DNA of 64,000 nucleotides from contig JANBPU010000024.1 in assembly GCA_027575805.1 (NCBI GenBank), positions 1 to 64,000 of the forward strand. The letters are read 5' to 3'. Below are positions 56,380 through 64,000 of this stretch, in pieces. The stretch comes from Mycoemilia scoparia (lineage: Eukaryota > Kickxellomycota > Kickxellomycetes > Kickxellales > Kickxellaceae). Position 1 is the first letter of the stretch. Every line of letters starts with the position of its first letter. Below the pieces are notes generated by a model. The model was not told the DNA's origin and made no database searches. It was given only the letters and a program-made list of their open reading frames with translations. The position numbers were made by a program, and so were the translations under genes.

Positions 56380-57848
56380 GTCACCAATGTCAAGTCACGG
56401 TTAGCTTATATATCTATCTAAAGTCATAGCAGTCACATTGCACCAACTTTAAAAGCTAGCAATACATGTCTCATGGGCCTTACATTTATCACACTGGTAT
56501 CTAAGGTTCCGCATTCCAAGCAGCTTGCTCTTGAGTTATTGAAATTGTTGGATGGTGGGGATTCCTGAGCCCTGGGAGGCAATTTTATAGAGCAAGACCA
56601 AGAAGAAAGTCTAAACTGACCACAAATTATATACCAGGATTGTGAAAGGGGATACAAAGGGAGGGAGGGAGAGAGGGAGGGAGGGAGTAGCGACAAGGAT
56701 TCCTTTTAATTTAAATATTCCTGAAGAAATGATGAACTCTATCGATGGGCCATGACCTCTTATATAAATTTGGGTAGATTTATGGATGGGGTTTCCACAT
56801 ACAATGGTGATAATCAACATAGATGCGAGCCCTTTTTGTGTTTATAATGCAAATGAAGCTAAAAAGCTCAGTCGCAGGCCAAACCAATCTTCATACCGTT
56901 AGCAGATATCAGGTAAACAAATCTAGAATAATACATGAACAAAGAATTCTACTTCTTTTAAGGAATACCATGAGTTGGGTTGGCATCTTTGCCAAAAGAC
57001 AAGTGGCTTGAATTAGTATTTCGTATATAATCAATCCCAAAACGCCTGCTAACTTTAAAGAAGGACCCTTTATAGCTCTACGCAGCGACATCTCTTGGCT
57101 ATATAACATACTACACTAAATTCAGACCTATTAAGTTTGTTCCAGTCCTCCAAAAGCCACAAACTTGGATCAATGACTGCCCATTCTTTTTACAAGCAAT
57201 GCGCTTCGAGAAGCCACTATTCACATAAATGTTTTATCTGTTAAAGTGGCAGTGGTCGTGGCAGTGACAGGCCTGCATAGTTGCTTCATTTGGTTTCTGA
57301 TAAAAAACCACCATAAAAAACAAGAGACTTGTTTGTTCTTGCTCCTAGGGTTTTGTTTTTCCCTGAATTAGCCCTCGTCTCTCTAGCCTCCACTCTTTCT
57401 GCCTTTATTTTCCTCCAAGTTATGAGGTTTACTTGGTCCTCCTTTATCCAAAGGCTGTCTGTTCTGAAACTCTTTTACCAGAAAAGATACGGATCAATGC
57501 TGTCTTTCCTTTGGTCTATGCAGCCTGATGGATTTAGATTCTCTGTTTTGGTTGTGGTTTAAAGAGCCCGGATCATTAAGTCTTTTTAAATTAAGCCACG
57601 AGTCGGCCTATAAGGAACATGTTTATGATTATAGCCATTCCCTTTATAAATAAGTAAATGCAGCATTCTCTTTAAAGCTCATGAAAGAGTTTAATCCTTG
57701 GTATTATATGTGATGGATATTTCCGGCTTCCATGATACGACTCCATACTAAAGTCAAGCATTATGGCTATTGCACCAACCCGCCACAGACCTCAATGTTA
57801 GTTACTCGTATGATTTTGATATGTGGTATATTTGACATTAAACTAATT

Positions 57849-57963
57849 TGGTTCATAATTTTTGAAGGATGACTTCTGGTGGCCAACGATTAAATGGGGA
57901 ACTACAGCCAAATGAGCGATCACCATCTGTTAGTAAATGGTCACCCTTCAAAAATAGTCACCC
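57849..57963. mobile_element. family A MITE, 115-bp copy
   Basis: Ends TGGTTCATAATTTTTGAAGG and CACCCTTCAAAAATAGTCAC. The core is diverged (GGTGGCCAACGATTAAATGG). Target TA is not clear on either side. Confidence 0.8.
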
Positions 57964-58089
57964 ATTTGCGCATCATTAGTTCCTTTTTGCTTGTATTAAT
58001 TAAAAGGCTACGATGTCTAATTGATTATAAATAATCCAAGCCCATTTACATAGTGGTTTGTAATAGCATATTTGGACCCTGTATCACCA

Positions 58090-58131
58090 TATGGGTGATT
58101 ATTTTTGAAGGGTGAATGGTTACTAGTAAAA
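58090..58131. mobile_element. solo end of a family A MITE
   Basis: TATGGGTGATTATTTTTGAA, GGGTGAATGG and TTACTAGTAAAA are present, but the rest of the element is absent. A ChAPs-like fragment directly follows. Confidence 0.65.
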
Positions 58132-58139
58132 GTGAACCA

Positions 58140-58240
58140 AATCTTGCCCTCATACATTCCAGCAAACTTGACCCATAGGCCATACATTTTTGGGCTTGTA
58201 TCAAAGATATTACTCTGGTATCCTTTAGAGAACATAATGT
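58140..58240. repeat. dispersed fragment resembling ChAPs exon 4 and adjacent intron
   Basis: It shares CATACATTCCAGCAAAC...GACCCATAGGCCATACATTT with the plus strand of the ChAPs gene (about 22,503-22,545) and the fragment near 9,838. On the minus strand it reads KMYGLWVKF where ChAPs exon 4 reads EMYGLWADL. Confidence 0.5.
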
Positions 58241-58567
58241 GCCATATTATGAACCAGAGCTCAGCATACTTAATTTTCAAATTTAATTTGAGAGATCATC
58301 GACGTAGAGTTTGTGAGGCTTAAATGGACACAATAGGCCATTGGCAATAGCATGACTAAACCTCCCAAACGAGGCTGTGCAGGATTAATAAGCGGTCTGG
58401 ATTGGTAAGACTATTTGGCATTAAACATGCACCAACAAAAGATCCATTTCTAATAGGCCCTTAATCATCACGATCTGTGTATCCAATTAATTGTTGTTCT
58501 GATCATCATCAACAGTATTTATAAGCTTTTGGTGTCTATTAGTAAAACACCATTGGACCGTTTACAC

Positions 58568-58575
58568 TATAAAAG
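58568..58575 (+). promoter_or_regulatory. TATA box of the quinone reductase gene
   Basis: TATAAAAG lies about 147 bp before the start codon, followed by a C/A-rich leader free of ATG close to the start. Confidence 0.65.
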
Positions 58576-58714
58576 GGCCTGTCCTCGCACCAAAAATGCA
58601 TTTTTTACCAAACTAAATAAACACACCTCCACACTTACCTTTTTCTTCTCCATATCTAAAGCATTTTTGTACGACACCGATAATATCATATCCACACCAC
58701 CAATAAATACTACA

Positions 58715-59326
58715 ATGGCTCTCCCCAAGGTTTACGTCGTTTTCTACTCCATGTACGGTCACGTCTACAAGTTGGCCCAGGCTATCCAGAAGGGTTTGGA
58801 GAAGAGCGGTAAGGTCGAAGTCAAGCTTTTCCAGGTTGCTGAGACTCTCCCCCAGGATGTTTTGGACAAGATGTACGCAGCTCCCAAACCCGACGTTCCC
58901 GTCATCACCCCTGCCCAGCTCGCTGAGGCTGATGCCTTCTTGTTCGGTATTCCCACTCGCTATGGTACTCTTCCCGCCCAAATCAAGGCATTCTGGGATG
59001 CCACTGGTCAGCTCTGGGCCAAGGGCGCTTTGGTCGGCAAGCTTGCTGGCACATTCTTCTCTACTGGCGGTCAGCACGGTGGTCAGGAAACCACAGCCTT
59101 CACATTTTTGACCACCCTTGTACATCACGGTATCATCTATGTTCCTCTCGGCTACCGCCACCCCAACCTCAGTGACATCAGCGAAGTCATCGGTGGATCC
59201 GCTTACGGTGCTGGTACCATCACCGACGGTGACGGTTCCCGTCAACCTTCCCAGAAGGAACTTGACATTGCTGAGTTCCAGGGTGAAGAGTTCGCCAAGA
59301 CTGTTGCCCAGCATTTCAGCGCTTAG
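58715..59326 (+). CDS. WrbA/Pst2-type NAD(P)H:quinone oxidoreductase (flavodoxin-like)
   Basis: A single-exon gene of 203 residues, the usual family length. The frame is open further upstream, but the ATG at 58,715 matches the family start (MALPKVYVVFYSMYGHVYKL) and sits right after the TATA-driven leader. FMN-binding features are SMYGHV near the N-terminus, GIPTRYGTLPAQIKAFWD, and GTFFSTGGQHGGQETT. The C-terminal signature is SAYGAGTITDGDGSRQPS. These enzymes reduce quinones by two electrons with FMN and NAD(P)H and protect against oxidative stress; in fungi they often associate with the membrane at eisosomes. The strong C-ending codon bias and clear TATA box point to high expression. Confidence 0.96.
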   Translation: MALPKVYVVFYSMYGHVYKLAQAIQKGLEKSGKVEVKLFQVAETLPQDVLDKMYAAPKPDVPVITPAQLAEADAFLFGIPTRYGTLPAQIKAFWDATGQLWAKGALVGKLAGTFFSTGGQHGGQETTAFTFLTTLVHHGIIYVPLGYRHPNLSDISEVIGGSAYGAGTITDGDGSRQPSQKELDIAEFQGEEFAKTVAQHFSA

Positions 59327-59834
59327 CTATCTAGTAGCTGCTTGCACAGAGACGGAAATAATGCGGCAACTCCGTCTCTAGAATCAAAACTATAGAGAGT
59401 TTATATTCATTGTTCATCGCTTTTATATTGTTTTATTTGTGAGAACCACTCTCATTATTATAATAATAATATAATAATAAACCGGACTATGCTGCATAGA
59501 ATGGTCCTTTTCGCATCACTTTGTCCAGCAGATTAGCAGTAAAAGTTGTAAATTGCGTGATGTTGTATCCCTGTTGGCGTGATTTCATGTTCAAAGACAT
59601 TACACACCTTACAAAGCAATGAAATTGCTGTGATATATCTCAAAAACAGAGCTGAGTGGTTTTATCTGCGTTTCAGGCCTTGGTAGCATAAGGATCACAA
59701 TGCTTGAAGTATTTTTTTGGTACTCAATGATTATAGAGTCAAACATGGTTTATTAGCAAATGGACACGCCTCAAAAACAATCACACATGTTAAAATGAGA
59801 CCTTTATATTGCCTTACACAAACTCTGTGTAATA

Positions 59835-59955
59835 TGGATCATGGTTTTTGAAGGGTGCCTTTTGGTGGCTAGCGATTATAATAGGGACAACCACAGCCAA
59901 ATGGATGATCACAGTCTGCTAGAAAATGGTGTCACACTTTGAAAATATTCTCACA
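59835..59955. mobile_element. family A MITE, diverged copy
   Basis: The left end TGGATCATGGTTTTTGAAGG is preceded by TA; the right end is decayed (CACACTTTGAAAATATTCTC). The core has GATTATAATAGGGACAACCA and CAGCCAAATGG. Confidence 0.75.
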
Positions 59956-60016
59956 TATCCATGGGGAATTCCATTAACCATAGTCTCTGTGCAAGTATGG
60001 GTTTGCACTATAGATA

Positions 60017-60132
60017 TGGATCATAATTTTTGAAGGGTGAATTTTGGTGACCAATGATTATAGGGGCAATCACAGCCAAATTAGTGATCACCATTAATTA
60101 GCAGATGGTCACCCTTCAAAAATAATAACTCA
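60017..60132. mobile_element. family A MITE, 116-bp copy
   Basis: Ends TGGATCATAATTTTTGAAGG and CCCTTCAAAAATAATAACTC are flanked by TA. The core is GGTGACCAATGATTATAGGG then GCAATCACAGCCAAATTAGT. Confidence 0.88.
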
Positions 60133-60156
60133 TATAAAGTGTTCAACGAACTAGAC

Positions 60157-60250
60157 TATTTTATTTAATTTGGTAAACACAAATTTTAGTATATGTGGCA
60201 TACAGCTACCTCCATAGGTATAATAAAATGCTTGTTCATCGAGATATTAA
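60157..60250. repeat. family C dispersed repeat, longest copy
   Basis: TTATTTAATTTGGTAAACAC, then TATATGTGGCATACAGCTAC and TAATAAAATGCTTG. It begins 25 bp right of a family A element. Confidence 0.65.
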
Positions 60251-63200
60251 GTGTTCTTGACATGGTTTTACCAAGGAAAAGTGGCTCGATTGTTAATAGT
60301 ATTAAAGCTATTCATAGCAAGCGATATTCCTTTGTATCATACCTGGCGCGATAAAAGGGGCTGATGTTCAAATTGGTTAGCCTACAAACTGCACTGCTCT
60401 TACAAATGCTCATGTAGCAAAAATCTGTACAGCCACTTTCCTTTAGAAAGCCTAAAGCTTATAGCGGTAACAGTATCGCTTGATCAAATGGTTATCACCA
60501 TGCCCAATGCCCTTTAATCTGGGGTTTAGGTTTATAGTTGGATGTGGTATTATTGTTATCATGATTATTATCGACCACGAAATGGAAGTGTGGCAGCTTT
60601 CATTAAATGGCTCAACAATATATGATTAACAATCGACTTTTACAGAGCTTATTGTTATTCAAGATGACATGGAATTCGAGAATATAGCTTATTGCTACTA
60701 TTTCTTTCAGTGGACAGAAACCAAGGTGGACGTCATCATTACAAACAGCCGCTGTCTCCGATTAATCAGGTTTATTAGCCTTCCGAGAACAAAACAAACA
60801 AACAAATAAAGCAATGTTCAAGGGAAGGATCACAGTCACGGGTCCAAAGGATGATGGAATATTGAAAATACACTGTGCATCGACATCTCTTGCTTTTAAA
60901 GACAGGCATATGTAATACAATTGTTTGAAGTTCTCCATAAATGAAAAGTTTTGGCTTGACATGCAAAATGGCAAGGATGAAACAAATGGATAGACAAAGA
61001 TAAAGCCAATAAATGCCAGTCGGTCAGAAAGGGGAACTGGCAGCAGGAGAATGGCATGGCAGTGATATGTTGGAAGGATGAGGTGGAGGGAGAAGAGAAG
61101 GACAAGGGGACACAAATGCCATGCGCAGGTATTTCCTTGTTTTTAAGCTTAAGTATATGGGGCTTCTATAATTAATCTAAGTCTTCATGTGATATCAGAT
61201 ATGCTGGGTACGTCCAGATGCAAATTTAAGAGCACTTTGCTTTGTACTTTACATATAGAAAAATAACCAGATGTATGCGCAACTAGAGGAAAGATGTGTA
61301 TGCAGGAAAAGGGCAACAAGCATCCAAATGGATGCTTGTACAGAAATAGCGCCAACCTTCTAGGTTTGTGCGGAGCTAAGGGTGGAGGAAGAGGGCCCAA
61401 GCGCCCCAGAAGTTTCTTTCAGTAGCAATATTGAAGGTTTCTCTCGCTGCTGCTGGTGGTTGCGTTGGCCCAGTTACCTTTCCAATAGCCAACACATGTT
61501 AAGGCTCAAAAGGCTGCTTGTGGTGAATTGAAAAGTCCCCAATCCATAGTTTGATCAGTACAAAAAATGAAGATGCAGGTTTCTGATGCAAAAACACGTC
61601 AAAATATATTGGCTGGAGAAAAACAAACGAACTTTATTTAGCACCTTGCGTGTTAATTGCTTATTTTCGATATCTCATGCCGCCCCAGCATTCGCGCAGG
61701 CCGTCTAGTTTTTTCATTAGCATGTTTTGAAATATAGAGAGAAATGAAGCAGGCACTGTTGTAGAGGCCAAAAGCTGCTCCAAATCAATATCAACTCTGG
61801 AACCCGTCAGTAGAAGCATGCTTATGCCAAGACACTATTGATAATCAACTTTGCTTACGACCAACAAATGACTCAAGGGCAAAAGATGGCAACTGCTCTA
61901 TATAGACAAACTAAGCGAACGGTTCCTGAGAGCTCCTTAGACACGTCCAATACGCAGGCAGTCCGATCTCCCTCTGTGTGAAATGCCAAATCCCTGTAAT
62001 TGCAGATCTCCATCGTCATCATCGCTGCCATCACAGACCCTGTTTTTGATGTCCTCTGTTACATTTGCTGAGTCTCAGTGGATATCCTGTGTCCCTGGAA
62101 TGACACTCCATCAAGCCAGAGGAAGCTGCCAAGATTTTACAATGCAATGTATGTAGAGCCATCATTTTGATGCTGGTGGTGGTGCTGCTGCTACAGATAA
62201 AACAAGTCCTAGTGAGAAAAGCAGGATGCAAGGCAAAAACGAGAACAAACCAATACTGGCATTATTAAAGTGGTTTCTCGCATTAAGGTTAATGGAAACG
62301 TTATTTCAGCGCCACCTTTGAAGGGGTGTTTTCATGTGTGCCAGAGAATCTGCAGCGATAGCGCTGGTTCCTTAGCGACAGCAGCACCAGCAGGCGTAGA
62401 TCTGAAGCAGGACAGGGGGATCAGTGTGTCGAGATGGGCATATGTAAAGAAGAGGATGCGTGAATAGTGCTAGTGGAGGCAGCTACTATAGAACAATGGG
62501 ACGCCCAACAAGTCTAGAAAGCTGTGAGTCATTCAGTGTTGTGAGCTGCTTTTCTAAAGACGAGGTGGGAGCCATCCAGGCAGTATGGCGGCCGCCGGTT
62601 GCAAACATCACACATAATCCCATAGGAGCTGCAGAAAGTGCGTCCAGACCCAACTGAGAAACCATAGGCACACACGTACGACATGAATAGCAACAAAAGG
62701 CATGTATAAATAACCGCATGTGGATTACGGCAAACAAGTGCCGATGGACATGACACGGAGGCGCGAGGACCTGCCATTATGTTAGCGATGGTTATATCTT
62801 TACTTTCTAGGCAAGGCGATGACGTTGTGCAAGGCGTAGTGCGTGTATGATTGTATACTCATTAGCCCATATACAGAGGAACAAGCATTGTTGGGATCAG
62901 AGTCAGTTGCTGCATTGCTTTAGTTGGAAATACATCTTGCAACTTTTGAGTCCATGTAAGGTGGCCTGGCGTATCTCCAGATCGCCACCACGCCAGCTGG
63001 TCGAGGCTTGAAGAACGCATTCTGATTGTTTCCGTGTGGCAATGTAAGCAAAATCGCTTGAACTTCTCTCGGCATTATTTGGCCCTCGATACTGCACAGC
63101 AAGCACAAAGCACCTGCTTCATTAGATTCTGCTTGGCCACGCTATGAGTGCTGCAATCTTACAAACCGTGTCTCCGTCTATGAACCATCGGAGGAATGTG

Positions 63201-64000
63201 CCATCGTTCAGCTACAACCACCACGATGAAAATCGGCCATAGTGACTGTGGTGACAGGGCAGTCTATGATGGTAATGGAAGTCAGCGATCCGACGAGATG
63301 GATACTGGCTGATTCGACAGATATGAGGTGCTACAAATTGAAACGGCCAGCATACCTCAGGTCGGGATTTCTACAATTTAGGCTGCTAGAAGCCCCCAAA
63401 TAAATCGATCGATGATGAGAAACAATGGCCACAGTAGTCCTAACCCAACACTCTCGATAGCCTTTGGCAAACACTCGGATAGAGAGAGAAATGTGTGAAT
63501 CCCTGAAACCTATTAACCACATAGAACAATGCAGCTATTCATCCTACCTTGGATCTGTAAATAAACATACACACATACAGCCTTTTTGGCTAGGTAACTG
63601 CAGCGTCTTCAGCCAAAGATAAGTGTGTGTGTATAGCCTCGATGTTTTAGTATGATAGCCAGCCTCACACACTGCATCTCATCGCCAGTCTTGATAGGTG
63701 TGTATGTGGATGTGAACGTTGATTTGCATGCTGCTGCCTTTTTCTCTATTTCTCTTTGATGCTGCGTTAAGGAGGTCCCCTTCCTCTCACCACCACCAGC
63801 AAAAGTTTTGCCTCGAATCCCTGCTATTATCATTTACATGGCAGGAGTGAGTCAGCCTTGTAACCAGCGCCTCCAGACTCTTCTGATTGATTAGGGGCGC
63901 CAGCCATTTCCAACCCTACACGCCAGCACATCTGGTAGCCGAACACTCGCATAGAAGGCTGTTTTTCAAGATGCAGCACACCCCATCACTGAGATGTATT

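Larger units (their letters stand above)
56380..58714. other. intergenic region
   Basis: It begins with a possible extra 5' exon of the preceding minus-strand gene and a GAGGG-rich tract at about 56,658-56,690. Then come a family A element, a solo family A end, a ChAPs-like fragment and the quinone reductase promoter. Short open frames here look random. Confidence 0.6.
59327..64000. other. 4.7-kb gene-poor region
   Basis: The first kilobase holds two family A copies, a decayed relic (about 59,699-59,795) and a family C repeat. From about 60.3 kb to the end there is non-repetitive sequence with many short overlapping open frames on both strands and no family resemblance. None is supported as a gene. 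It may be a long upstream region for a gene beyond the window edge. Confidence 0.6.

Noticed and set aside
60762..61115. 117-codon hydrophobic minus-strand frame
   Set aside because: It overlaps other frames, and no start context, family or neighbouring exon supports it.

Overview
The window is nuclear DNA of a fungus. Its protein genes are interrupted by many short GT-AG introns with CTAAC/CTAAT-type branch sites and TAG/CAG acceptors. It encodes fungal hallmarks: a Kre9/Knh1-like wall protein, a Chs5-Arf1-binding exomer subunit (ChAPs), a Mep-type ammonium transporter and a Kin1-like kinase. It also keeps splicing-related genes lost from budding yeasts (a PRCC homologue, a long Tat-SF1/Cus2 homologue). 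The high intron density, roughly 40% GC and gene mix suggest an early-diverging (zoopagomycete or mucoromycete-like) fungus. That placement is inference.

Layout. 1-1.5 kb: AT-rich, repeat-bearing, gene-free. 1.5-4.2 kb: Kin1/MARK-like kinase (-). 5.2-16.2 kb: an RNA-processing-rich block with Tat-SF1/Cus2 (-), a centromere Scm3-like protein (-), U1-70K (+), poly(A) polymerase (-) and PRCC (+). 17-18.5 kb: ammonium transporter (+) behind a GATA-site-rich promoter. 19.8-23.1 kb: ChAPs protein (-). 24.7-25.8 kb: an unrecognised AT-rich four-helix membrane protein (+). 26.7-28.8 kb: gamma-tubulin (+), tail-to-tail with a large cation/Ca2+ exchanger (-, 29-32 kb). 35-36.3 kb: an intronless P-loop polynucleotide-kinase-like protein with a histidine-motif repeat tail (+). 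37.2-38.3 kb: ribosomal protein eL42 (+). 38.9-39.6 kb: Kre9-like GPI protein (+). 40.5-41.7 kb: bHLH factor (+). 43.5-45 kb: bZIP factor (-). 47.8-49.7 kb: F-box/LRR-like protein (-). 52.2-54.3 kb: Gyp8/TBC1D20-type RabGAP (+). 54.9-56.4 kb: unrecognised nuclear-looking protein (-). 58.7-59.3 kb: WrbA/Pst2-type flavodoxin-like quinone reductase (+). 59.3-64 kb: gene-poor.

The intergenic space and some introns carry small, apparently non-autonomous transposons. Family A is about 115 bp with inverted ends starting TGRGTAATAATTTTTGAAGG and TA on both flanks; about ten copies plus relics occur. Family B is related at its ends but has a different core. One A copy sits inside a B copy, one B copy is in a U1-70K intron, and one A copy is in a gamma-tubulin intron. 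A distinct 67-bp TA-flanked foldback abuts another A copy. Two further dispersed repeats are present: family C, often next to A/B copies, and a family sharing sequence with ChAPs exon 4.

I rebuilt the exon structures of ten spliced genes by hand; nearly all close in frame with recognisable ends. The single-exon genes are simple open frames. No tRNA, rRNA, CRISPR, plasmid or phage feature was seen.
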